Source: Emiliania huxleyi CCMP1516 | Taxonomy: Eukaryota; Haptophyta; Isochrysidales; Noelaerhabdaceae | Direction of reading: 5' to 3' | NCBI RefSeq assembly: GCF_000372725.1 | Contig: NW_005195508.1 | Span: forward strand, 286,768 to 315,107 | Length of the DNA: 28,340 nt | Shown: positions 1 to 8,493 of the stretch, in pieces | Numbering within the stretch: the stretch's first letter is position 1 | Layout of the letters: every line of letters begins with the position of its first letter | Notes under the pieces: generated by a model | What the model was told of the DNA's origin: nothing | Database searches by the model: none | The model's input: the letters and a program-made list of their open reading frames with translations, nothing else | Made by a program: the position numbers and the translations under genes

Positions 1-1159
1 GCAGCCGCCTTTAGTGGGACACGGAGGGGGGGCGGCCGGCGGGGGGGAGGGCGGGCGCAGCGCGGTGCGCACGGAAGCGAGACGACCTGCGGTGGAGCGG
101 GGCGGCGCTCAAGAGGGGGAGGGGCGCGGGGTGGGCGGTGGCGGCCGAGAGGGGCACCAGCTCGAGCGTGCAGCTGTCTAGGAAGTGTCTAGGAAGTGTC
201 TAGGAAGTGTCTAGGAAGTGTCTAGGAAGTGTCTAGGCACCAGCTCGAGGGTGCAGCTGTCTCTCCGCTGCACGTCGCACAGCTGGCCGAGCAGCGGCTG
301 CAAGTGGCCGCCAACCTAATAAACATCAGATACCATCAGATAGTAGAGTATGAGAGCGGCGGCTGCAGGTGGCCGCCAACCTAAGATCACATCACATACC
401 ATCAGATAAGTAGAGTATGAGAGCAGCGGCTGCAGGTGGCCGCCAACCTAATAAACATCAGATACCATCAGATAAGTAGAGTATGAGAGCGGCGGCTGCA
501 GGTGGCCGCCAACCTAAGATCACATCACGTACCATCAGATAGTAGAGTATGAGAGCGGCGGCTGCAGGTGGCCGCCAACCTAATAAACATCAGATACCAT
601 CAGATAGTAGAGTATGAGAGCGGCGGCTGCAGGTGGCCGCCAACCTAAGATCACATCACATACCATCAGATAGTAGAGTATGAGAGCGGCGGCTGCAGGT
701 GGCCGCCAACCTAATAAACATCAGATACCATCAGATAGTAGAGTATGAGAGCAGCGGCTGCAGGTGGCCGCCAACCTAAGATCACATCACATACCATCAG
801 ATAAGTAGAGTATGAGAGCGGCGGCTGCAGGTGGCCGCCAACCTAAGATCACATCACGTACCATCAGATAGTAGAGTATGAGAGCAGCGGCTGCAGGTGG
901 CCGCCAACCTAAGATCACATCACATACCATCAGATAAGTAGAGTATGAGAGCGGCGGCTGCAGGTGGCCGCCAACCTAAGATCACATCACGTACCATCAG
1001 ATAGTAGAGTATGAGAGCGGCGGCTGCAGGTGGCCAGCCAACCATCGCAGAGGCGCAGGGCGTGCACTGCAACCGCACGTCTGCCGCCTGGCGCGCCGGC
1101 GCGCGGTGCGTGTCCGCCAGCGGCACGTCGCAGCCGTCGCCGTCGAAGACGTTTGGCAC
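1..1159 (-). CDS. Unidentified gene, 3' exons (tentative)
   Basis: This entry joins exon-like pieces on the minus strand; I do not recognise the product. The first piece runs from 1159 to 1043. It follows a CAG acceptor, is 39 codons with no phase at either end, and reads VPNVFDGDGCDVPLADTH at its start, with three cysteines further on. It joins in frame to a second piece starting at 315 (VGGHLQPLLGQLCDVQ) if 316-1042 is removed as an intron with GT and AG ends. The second piece is then broken by an 83-bp duplicated insert (see 153-262); removing one period restores an open frame running to a TAA at 11-13. The frame of the upstream glycosyltransferase closes at 1215, so this is probably a separate gene, although it could be an alternative 3' end of that one. 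The exon joins are inferred. Confidence 0.35.
153..262. repeat. 27-bp direct repeats flanking an 11-bp minisatellite
   Basis: Near-identical 27-bp copies lie at 153-179 and 236-262 (one mismatch, c/g). Between them are about five and a half copies of the 11-mer gtgtctaggaa. The period of the flanking copies is 83 bp. On the minus strand the insert brings a stop (TAG) into the open frame, and removing one period restores it. A related 11-mer, gtgtccaggag, sits in a structure of the same shape at 27801-27898. Confidence 0.9.
316..1042 (-). repeat. Tandem array of 11 units of 65-67 bp, probably one intron
   Basis: Units start, in plus coordinates, at 313, 378, 445, 511, 577, 642, 708, 773, 840, 906 and 973, with a terminal partial copy at 1040. 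Two variants alternate. One carries aataaacatcagatacc and the other aagatcacatcacatacc; the order is A-B-A-B-A-B-A-B-B-B-B. Read on the minus strand, every unit begins GTTGGCGGCCAC and ends in TAG, so each unit has GT and AG ends, and each junction is TAG|GTT. The unit start is the same sequence as the start of the exon at 315. Excising 316-1042 joins two open pieces in phase 0. Confidence 0.85.
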
Positions 1160-1214
1160 CTGTCGCGAGGAGGAGGAGGGGGGGAGGAGGAGGAAAGGAG
1201 AGAGGCGCCTTGCG

Positions 1215-2947
1215 CTAGAGGTCTCCATACGGGTGGCCTCCGCCGGTGTTGTCCCACTCGTACTTGTCGTGCGACTCGTGGTGGAAGCCAGCCTAGTCAT
1301 CACAACACACGAATGATGCGGACAACAAGTTCATCTGATTGTCGTGCGACGGGAGGAGGAAGCCAGCCTACCCTCGCAAACACCTCGCCTCGCCACCTTA
1401 GGGCAGGGGTGGAGCGGTACGCACGCCGCGCTCCGGACGGCGCCTCGGCCCGCACACGCACGCCCAAGTCGTTGACGCACCTGACTCACACACAGCAGGA
1501 CGTGAGCGCCGCGCGACTCGACAGCAGCGCTCCTGCTGCGAGGTCGTCGACGCACTTTCCGACTCGGATGTCGCCTGCCCAGCGCGTGTACCTGCGGGGC
1601 GTGCAGTGGACGTGTCGTGGACGTGTCGCGGATGTTCGCTCGCTGAGCTCGCGTGGCACTGATCGTCTCGGAGAGTACTGGAGAGTACGTCCTCGCATGG
1701 TATCACTACCGCCCGAGCCTCGTGTGGCACTGCGGCATTGTCTCCGAGAGTCGGGCGAGCATCGGGCGGGAGAGGGCGTAGCCGGCGCCGCCCGAGGCGT
1801 ACGCGATGTGTACCTTGGGGGGTGAGGGGGGGGGGGGGGGGGCCAAAAGGTGTCCCCCCTGGCAAGGAGGAATCACCTGGGAGGAGTGAGGCCCTTCCAG
1901 GGTGTGAGGGGGAAAGGGTCCCCCGGTGTGTGGCTTTCCCGATGTTTGGGTTTTTCCCCCTCCTTCCCCTCCATGTCGATGCGCGGCGTCCAGTAGAGCC
2001 CGATGTACCAGTCTCGCTCCGCGTGGTACGAGCCGAGCATCGCCAGCAGGTTGCCTGTGCGTCGGAACCTCAACGACATGTCACGGACACGTCTGCCGCG
2101 CCTCTCAGAGCGGCTGCGAACGGCTGCCCATGTACACGTAGGTGTCGTCGTCGCAGAAGAAGATCCAAGCGTGGCGCGGGAAGCGCTTGTGCAGGTCCAT
2201 CAGCGCCTGCGGCGGGGCGCCGCTCTCAGCCGCGCGAGGAAGCGTACCCTCTCGCTGGACCATCACTGGTGAGCCGCGGCTCTCTCTGCTGCTGCTCTCC
2301 CTGCTACTCTCTCTGCTGATGCTCTCGCCGGGAAGTTCTTCCATGCGCCTCCGCCGACCAGCTCCTCCTTCGGAGGCGGCTCGAGCGCCTGGGGGAAAGG
2401 GCCGGGCCCTGAGCCCCGCGGCGCGCACGCCTCCCTCCCCGGCAGGCGCCCTCACCACAGTCGGCTGCAGCGCCTCGAGGTCAGCCTCGGAGTAAAAGAC
2501 GACGTCGCGCGCCTGCGGCAGCCAGCTGAGCTGCTGTGCGTGGACGCGCGACTGCACGAGGTTCTTCGCGGTCAGGATGCCGAACGCAACGTCCTTGACG
2601 CTCAGCTCGCTGCCCGTCGTCGGCGGCGACGAGGAGCACCAGGCAGTGTCGGCCTGCTCAGGCGGCGGCGAGCTGGCTGTTCGAAAGGCGGCGGACGGCC
2701 GCAGCGGTGGAGACGCGAGCTCGGCGGCGGAAGGTCTGGCGGCGGCGGCGGTGGTCGTGGATAAACTGGGGGCAGCGCTGCTGGCACACGCACAGCTGTC
2801 TCGGACAATGCACACACAATAGGCGAGGAAGGCTCCGGCGAGCGTGTGCAGAAGCCGCGACGAGAGAGAGAGGGAGCGGTGGCCGCCATTCCGCGCGGCT
2901 GCGAGTTCTGACGGTGGCTTGTCGGCGCGCGATGAGCGCCAGCGCAT
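1215..2947 (-). CDS. Fringe-like GT31 glycosyltransferase
   Basis: This is a type II Golgi-type enzyme of the Fringe/beta-1,3-glycosyltransferase class, which transfers a sugar from a nucleotide sugar; the sugar and acceptor cannot be told. The start at 2947 gives a short basic tail, then a membrane anchor (LLHTLAGAFLAYCVCIV). Exons by motif and phase: 2947-2456 (DVAFGILTAKN, DVVFYSEAD); 2206-2118 (HAWIFFCDDDTYVY, the metal-binding DDD); 2068 to about 1978 (NLLAML, DWYIGLYW); 1813-1710 (YASGGAGYALS); 1591-1556 (GDIRVGK); 1480-1432 (CVNDLGVRV); 1292-1215 (GFHHESHDKYEW, ending PYGDL and TAG). Introns 1592-1709 and 1481-1555 have GT-AG ends, while 2069-2117 and 1293-1431 need GC donors. The 2207-2455 intron and the end of the third exon are uncertain. 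Family assignment is firm because the motifs fall in the right order. Confidence 0.75.
1264..1370. repeat. 32-bp direct repeat, period 75 bp
   Basis: Copies lie at 1264-1295 and 1339-1370 and match at 28 of 32 positions. The first overlaps the start of the last glycosyltransferase exon (minus strand) and the second lies inside the preceding intron. The intron acceptor TAG is the edge of the exon copy. Confidence 0.75.
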
Positions 2948-3326
2948 GTCTCTGCTGGCCGACCAGACCGGTTTACCAAAGCAAGAAAAAAAAGCACGGG
3001 CCCTCAGCGGAGCTGGGAAGAGGACCGCCGCAAGCGGCGTGGCGCGGGTCGGTTGTGCATCCCTCCGGGGGCCCCTCTGCGCCGGGGAGGCGTTGTTGGA
3101 GGCTAGGACGCAAGCGTCCGTCGCCCTTTTCAAACTCGGGGCCCACTCCGCTACGCTCCGACCCGAATTTGGAGGGCCTGAAAAGTTTAAGGTGTTGCTG
3201 CGCAAAAGGGGTCGGACACAGGGCGCAGCTCATGCTAAGAGCTAGAAGGGGAGCTAGAGAGAACGACTACCCTGTCCCGTTATTGCGTACACCAACACCA
3301 CAAAGCTCTCTCTCTCCTGTCCTCAC

Positions 3327-3725
3327 TCACTCCAGGGGGGTCACAACTACTGAGTCCCTCGAGTTGCCGACCGAGATGATATGGTGTGGCTCGCCGCTCT
3401 CGAGCCAGCCGAGCAGATGGAAGTGAATCTGCCCCCTCCCCGCCGCTCCCTGGTCCCGGAAGCGACGGGCCCAAGCAAACTCCATCACGTAGTAAAACAC
3501 ACTGATGCCGAGCGCCGGTACGAGCACCTCCTCAATGTAGGTCTTGGCACGCTGTTCAAAGTACAGCAAGCGGATCTCCTCCTGCTCCGCAAGGAGGGTG
3601 GCAAAGGTGTGACGAGTCCCAGCGCTGGCTGTGCAGCGACCGACCGGGCAGGCGGCGGCGGCGCGGACCGTGAGGTTGTACTTGAGGCTGCCGCCGGTGG
3701 CTTCGGTGAGGACCGCCTTTGGAGG
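3327..3725 (-). pseudogene. Helitron-like Rep (HUH) domain fragment
   Basis: The open frame has no clear start and opens inside the minisatellite at 3735-3868. It reads KYNLTVRAAAACPVGRC, then FATLLAEQEEIRLLYFEQR, then KTYIEEVLVPALGI, then a VMEFAW segment and QIHFHLLGWLE, and stops at 3327. The run of a helical ...FEQR...Y(I)EEVL... block, an aromatic -EF- strand and an H-x-H followed by a hydrophobic strand matches the N-terminal replication-initiator domain of Helitrons (Helitron_like_N, HUH endonuclease fold). The catalytic tyrosine region and the PIF1-type helicase are not present in the next kilobase in any frame, so this is a fragment. The alternative is a captured piece in a host gene. 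Its position, upstream of the glycosyltransferase start and on the same strand, is consistent with a decayed insertion. Confidence 0.55.
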
Positions 3726-3734
3726 TAGGGAGGG

Positions 3735-3868
3735 GGCGGTGGCGGTGAGGGAGGCTGCGGTGAGGGGCGGTGGCGGTGAGGGAGGCTGCGGTGAGGGGCG
3801 GTGGCGGTGAGGGAGGCTGCGGTGAGGGGCGGTGGCGGTGAGGGAGGCTGCGGTGAGGGTAGCGGTGA
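3735..3868. repeat. 31-bp minisatellite
   Basis: The unit gaggctgcggtgaggggcgg plus tggcggtgagg (31 bp) starts at 3751, 3782, 3813 and 3844, with a degenerate half unit before and after. The unit length is not a multiple of three, so it reads through all frames. Stretches up to about 4030 continue as purine-rich low-complexity DNA. Confidence 0.9.
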
Positions 3869-4046
3869 TGGCGAAGGGAGGGGAGTGGCGAGTGGAGAGG
3901 TGGCGGGGCGGGGAGAGGCCAGAAGGCGAGGGGGAGGGTGGGAGGCGGCAGGGAGGGAGAGGCGGTAGGCGAGGCGGGCGGCGGAGGAGAAAAGAGCGGC
4001 GGCGGTCGGCAGGCTGCAGGGAGAGGCGAGGGGGTGTCTTGTCCGT

Positions 4047-4349
4047 GTGTCCCTGTCGCCATGTGTGCCGCCAGCATCTGTCCTGCGTCCACCCCGCGCC
4101 GGTGAGCCCGTCGAGTCTATCTATCGCAGGACACGCGCCTTTGGGATGGACTTGTCGCAGACGAAGCGGACGACCATCGAGCGGCCCGCCGCGCCCCCCG
4201 GGCTCGATCCGAATCCGCAGCGTGTCGTCCCCAGCGGCGGTGCTGCGCGGGAGGCGGCCGCGGGCACGCTGGGCTCGATCAGCGGCTTCCCTCAGTTGCT
4301 CCGTCCGAAGCGGACGTTCTTCGTTTACGCACGTCTTGGCACCAGCTGA
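4047..4349 (+). CDS. Small unidentified ORF
   Basis: An open frame of 100 codons. The part after 4131 (RTRAFGMDLSQTKRTTIERP, then a Gly/Ala segment, then LLRPKRTFFVYARLGTS) has codon use like the real genes nearby. A start at 4061 (MCAASICPAS) would join the same frame if a 28-bp GTGAGC...CGCAG stretch (4102-4129) is spliced, but 28 bp is very short for an intron. No family is recognised. It could equally be the last exon of a longer plus-strand gene or a chance ORF. Confidence 0.25.
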   Translation: MSLSPCVPPASVLRPPRAGEPVESIYRRTRAFGMDLSQTKRTTIERPAAPPGLDPNPQRVVPSGGAAREAAAGTLGSISGFPQLLRPKRTFFVYARLGTS

Positions 4350-5868
4350 AGGCTTGCCCGGCCGACATCACGCAGTTCGTGCACGGTACCCGGAATTGTC
4401 GCTTTTCTGACTGGCGAAAGAAATCTGACTGGGACGCCGAATTTGTAACAATCGCTGCGACGGCGCCGCGCCACAGCTTGCCGAGCGCCGGCCACAGGCC
4501 TGCCTGCAGCCCAGCCACACCCGCCGCGGCGGCAGCTAGTCGGTTCGGCCTTGACTCGCGCGCGCCGAGATGGGAGCCCAAGTATGTGAGCGCGCGGCGC
4601 GTCGACACGCCTCCGCTTTTGTAACAAAGTCTGCTTGGCTTGTGCAGGTGATGCCCAGAGCTGCAGCGGCGACGCCGGCAGCCTCGTCTCGACCTCAGAG
4701 GCTGCCGGCGTGACCATAGATCTGTGCTCTATCCGTCGGTGGTTCACCGTACACGCCTGTGTAGGAGCGGCTCTCGCGTCGCTACGCGCCGCCGAAGGCT
4801 GTCTATGAGGGCACACCCGAGGAGGCGCGGATCTCAACCTGCTTGCGGCGGTGACCAGGTCACAGGCATCGGCTGTGACACTGGAGAGTCGAGCAGCGGC
4901 ACTGAGGATGCCTTTCAGGTCATTCCAGCGACCCACGGAGCACGGTCTCAGTGCGCAATCACTCTACTAGATCCCATCCTTGCCGGGCCTCTGCGAATGT
5001 AGGTACCGAGTTCATGCGTGCCCAGTTACAGGCTCATACTGCCTGGTCTCCAGCACCTATGATCACCGCGCCAGGCCGCAGTCGACGACTTTTGTGTGCG
5101 CTGGCCGCACTCAACCGTTGAGTCGCGGTGTATCAGCCTGACCACACTCGGGACCGCGTAGGCGATGTGGGCGACTCTGGCCGTCCTGCATATGACCGAC
5201 CATGACCCAGGAGGAGTCTACACGAGACATGTCGTACCTGGCAGGCGCTCTCGCAGCAGCACTATCGCGTGCGGCCGAGTGCGAGCTTCCGTGCCCGGTG
5301 CCAGACGCACTCGGCGCCAGACGTCCTCGGGAGCTCGCAGTTTTGCCACGGCAGTTGCGATCCGGGCGATCAGAGAGCGCCGGCAGCTCAGGGGATCTTG
5401 TCTGCTCACCTGAGGTCGGGAGGGTAGCAGCGGCGAGGCCATGCGCCAGCGTGAGCCATCCGTATTAACGGTTGTTACAGATTAGTCAGATTTGCCGTGA
5501 CCGCGTTCCGAGGTCACGATTTCGGCGTTCTCGTGTTGACCACTGTGGGTGTGCCTGGCACTTCTGGATCATGTCTCTCGGTGTCCTAGCACCCCCAGGC
5601 GATGGGTTTCACGGCCCCGTACCGCATGGGGCGCAAGGCCTCGCGCCGCGCGTGTGGTTCAAACTTTGTTACAACCCAGTCAGAATAGGGTCAATTCGGG
5701 GTATTCGGATTTTGCTATTTGCTCGTGTGGGGGTATATGGCAGATTTGTCAATGGTACCGCGTCTGCGACGCGGGCGCCTTGCGGGCAGAGCCCTTAGCC
5801 ACCCTTTTATCTTGCGCGGTCAAAACCGATAATAAACGCTCCCAGTGCTCCAAGATGTTAAAATCCCT
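4350..5868. other. No gene supported; scattered short repeats
   Basis: I find no open frame with recognisable protein character on either strand. A short motif resembling ttgttaca followed by agtcaga occurs in direct form near 5470-5490 and 5667-5690. It occurs in inverted form (tctgactggg ... tttgtaaca) near 4421-4449, with a partial tttgtaacaaagt at 4617. These could be degraded ends of a mobile element of about 1.3 kb, but no coding content supports that. Confidence 0.4.
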
Positions 5869-6060
5869 GTGTGGTGGCGGCGTGCCGTCCTCCCATCCCT
5901 CCCTTGGGTTGTCCGTTTTCTTTCTTTTTTAAATAAATAAAGCAACCCGACGGGCAGACCCCGCCCCGCTCGCGGAGGGCAGACCACCGCGCACCACACA
6001 GGACGCAGACATTATTTAGGCACTGCGCGACTCCTCGGGATTTCTGGCTGGGGAGTTGGG

Positions 6061-6122
6061 ACGAGTGTGTGTGCGTGCGTGCGTGCGTGCGTGTGCGTGT
6101 GTGTGTGTGTGTGAGTGCGTGT
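6061..6122. repeat. GT/GTGC microsatellite
   Basis: Alternating purine-pyrimidine run of gtgtgtgcgtgcgtgcg type, 3' of the minus-strand gene that ends at 6175. Confidence 0.9.
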
Positions 6123-6174
6123 GCGCGAGCCGCCCTGCCCGCTGCGCTGCTAGGGATGCGCTGCGGGAAGGCTC

Positions 6175-7583
6175 CTAGGCCTCCTCGTCGCTCCCCTCGT
6201 AGAGCGAGGGCTCGTTCGAGGCGTGGGCCGCCGTCGTAGGGGGAGCGGGCGGCTCCGCGAGCGACGCTCGCCCAGTTCTTCTTGTTGCTCTTGACCTCGC
6301 CGTCCGCCGCGCCGGTCTGCGCGCCGCCCGCGGCTCGTGCCCAACCTGACCGCGCTCGGCATGCGCTCGTAGACTGTGTCCTTGAAGGCGGTGTGGAGGA
6401 GCGCCTCAAAGTTGACGCACGGCGCGTAGCGGCAGCGAGCGCTGGTCTTGCACGGGAGGGCGGTCTGGTTGAAGTTTGGGCAGTAGCCAAGCCCGTCGCG
6501 CGCCGCCATCGCCTTGACCTTGCCCGCCGCGCGCGCGACCTCGACCTTGTTGTCGACGATGACGCTCTGGAAGGTCTTCTTCTGGGCGACGTTCGCCGCT
6601 ACTGCGCGCCTATCCTTGAGTGCCTGCGCGCCGCACTGCGCGTCGTGGATGATGTCGTCGCTGGTCGTCGCAAAGGCGCGGCACGATGGGCAGAGCTTGT
6701 TCCCGAGCACCTTGAGACACCCGACATCGAGGCGGAGAGGTCCGCCGACATCGCCGCTCGCGTAGACGTTGGGCAGGACCGCGGGGAGGTTGCAGGCGAG
6801 GTTCTCGTTCTTGAAGAGAATGGAGCCGTCCTTCTCGTCGGACTTGGTGCCCAGGAAGGAGTGATATCCCTCCTGGATGGAGACGACGTTGCCGAAATGC
6901 TTCTCGAAGAGAGGGGCGAAGTGCTCGATGCTGCGCGGCGGTGTTGATGGCGCCGCGCGTGCGGATGGCGATGAGGCCGTCGGACTCCGTGGTCGCCTGG
7001 GTCTCGCGCGCCTCCGCCTGCTTGCCCCACTCGGAGGCGTCGAGAGCGACGAAGGTGATGGTGATGTCGTCTGGAGCTGGGAGCTGTAGGACGCCACCGC
7101 CGGCGTAGTGCTCGAGGAAGGCTCGTGCCTCGCTCTCGCCGTTGAAGGCGACGCAGATTGCCCGCGACGTGCCGATGACGGGCACGCTGATCGCGCTCGC
7201 CGGCTGCGCCTCGCCGCCTGGTGTCTTCTTGATCAGCTGGCGCACCTTGGTGACGAGCGCCGTCGTGTTCTGGATGTCCGGGATGTGCGTGCCGTCGCGC
7301 GCCGCGAGCGGGCGACGTGCAGCAGGCGCTTCGTGCCGCGGTCGGCGCCGGCGGCCGCCTCAGCGGCCATCTGTGTGGCGTCCACGACTCTGGTGTCTCC
7401 TTCTTTGGCGTCGTCGACGTCCATGCGCGCGCTCTCGAGCTCGCTGTTGAGGCGGCGCTTGACGCCGATCGTCTGACCATCGTTGGCCGCTCGCTTGCGC
7501 GCCGTCGCGGCCGCGCGCCGCGCCCTCGGCAGCGGTGCAGCGTTGAGCGCCGGCGGCGGCAGGCCGGCCGAAGCGAACGCCAT
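6175..7583 (-). pseudogene. Unknown Cys/His-containing protein, frame-broken
   Basis: The start at 7583 gives MAFASAGLPPPALN, followed by an acidic stretch (SARMDVDDAKEGD). Near 7320 the protein-like signal moves to another frame (GTHIPDIQNTTALVTKVRQL, then FVALDASEWGKQAEARE). Near 6945 it returns to the first frame (EHFAPLFEKHFGNVVSIQEG). The two shifts cancel. The third block has Cys-rich spacing, with CPSC followed later by YCPNFNQTALPCKTSARCRY, which looks like a small zinc site. Near 6330-6270 the frame changes again; the most plausible ending is SNEPSLYEGSDEEA with TAG at 6175. No GT-AG or GC-AG intron explains the first two shifts. I do not recognise the family. Because the gene lies inside the inverted-repeat segment, it may be an element-encoded protein. 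Either it is decaying or the assembly has indels here. Confidence 0.45.
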
Positions 7584-7924
7584 TCAAGTGGTGGAGCGCC
7601 GTTCTCAGGGCGGAAGGCACAGAGCTCACACAAATCACAGCACTTGGAGCACTTGGAGTGCAGTCATTAACCTCACATCCAGGGCCGGGGAGCTCAGAAG
7701 CGCACCCAGCGGGCCGGATGATCGGTGTCGGGTTACGGGCAAGAGAGCCCTAGCCCCGGGGGTGCGCATTCGCAGGGCAAGGGCCTTAAAGTAAACACGG
7801 GTCTCCGAGGGTTGGTTCTGCGCTTCGGGTGTCCCCTAGCGGCGGAACGCCCCCTCTACTCGGAGCTAGTAAACACCAGACACTAGACACGAGCATGACG
7901 TATACTCTCACCCGACATCGCCAC

Positions 7925-8392
7925 TCAGGGCTCCTCCGCCCGATCTCCCCACCCCCCATCCGAGGGGGCTCCCCTCTCCTCCCGGTCCTCCCTCCTATTC
8001 GATTTCCGATGGTCCGGCGTCGGCTGCGGAGCCCGCCTTCCCCTCTTATACTTCTTTGACCGCGGTCTCGCCGCCGTCTCGTCTTCGGGGGCTATTCTTG
8101 TTGCCTCCGCCTCCGGCGATCCCGTGCCCGACTCCTCGGGTGAGGGCGGCGGCATTCGATCGCCACGCCGCCCCTCCCCGGGAGGTGGGGCCAGCTCTCT
8201 ATCGTCCTCGGCTCGTCCGTCCGTCACAGCAATTTTCTTTTCTTCCTGGCACGGGACTAGTGTAAAAGAAAGAAAACAGACAAGAACGTGGGATAGGGGA
8301 GGCGGACAGGGTCCACACCTGCACGGGACTGAAAGAAAGAAAGAAAACAGACAAGCCAAGGGAGGGATGGGAGGACGGCACGCCGCCACCAC
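7925..8392 (-). CDS. Charged, low-complexity ORF (doubtful)
   Basis: Open for 155 codons. The first third is translated repeat sequence (the inverted repeat and a pyrimidine tract) and is unlikely to be real. The rest (DGRAEDDRELAPPPGEG, later ARPRSKKYKRGRRAPQPTP) is rich in Arg, Glu and Pro, and resembles a disordered nucleic-acid-binding tail. No domain is visible. Confidence 0.2.
   Translation of the reverse strand: MVAACRPPIPPLACLFSFFLSVPCRCGPCPPPLSHVLVCFLSFTLVPCQEEKKIAVTDGRAEDDRELAPPPGEGRRGDRMPPPSPEESGTGSPEAEATRIAPEDETAARPRSKKYKRGRRAPQPTPDHRKSNRREDREERGAPSDGGWGDRAEEP
8249..8356. repeat. Direct repeat, period about 71 bp
   Basis: The sequence gcacgggact, a few bases, then aaagaaagaaaacagacaag occurs at 8250-8287 and again at 8321-8356. 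The second copy runs straight into the right-hand inverted repeat. Confidence 0.7.
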
Positions 8393-8493
8393 ACACCCAC
8401 CCTCGGGCGTCTACCACTTCCTATCTCTCTCTGCACTGCAGCGCGTCAAAAATTCTTTTCTTCCTGCGGTTGAAGAAATCGAGCGAAGCGGCC

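Larger units (their letters stand above)
5869..8394. mobile_element. 2.5-kb segment bounded by a 62-bp inverted repeat
   Basis: The sequence at 5869-5930 (gtgtggtggcggcgtgccgt at its outer end, pyrimidine-rich at its inner end) recurs in inverted orientation at 8333-8394. The outer 40 bases are identical and only a few differences follow. Both copies point inward, as terminal inverted repeats do. Inside are a frame-broken minus-strand gene (6175-7583) and a second minus-strand ORF (7925-8392). I see no convincing target-site duplication next to the ends, and no recognisable transposase, so a pair of independent dispersed repeats is an alternative. Confidence 0.4.

Noticed and set aside
176..235. 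CRISPR-like array
   Set aside because: The repeats are 11 bp and contiguous with no spacers, and the genome is eukaryotic.
1011..1825. Long plus-strand ORFs over the GT31 gene
   Set aside because: They are antisense to exons whose order and motifs identify the minus-strand glycosyltransferase.
5869..8394. Target-site duplication at the inverted repeat ends
   Set aside because: The flanks (ccct on the left, accc on the right) do not match, so I did not call a defined transposon insertion.
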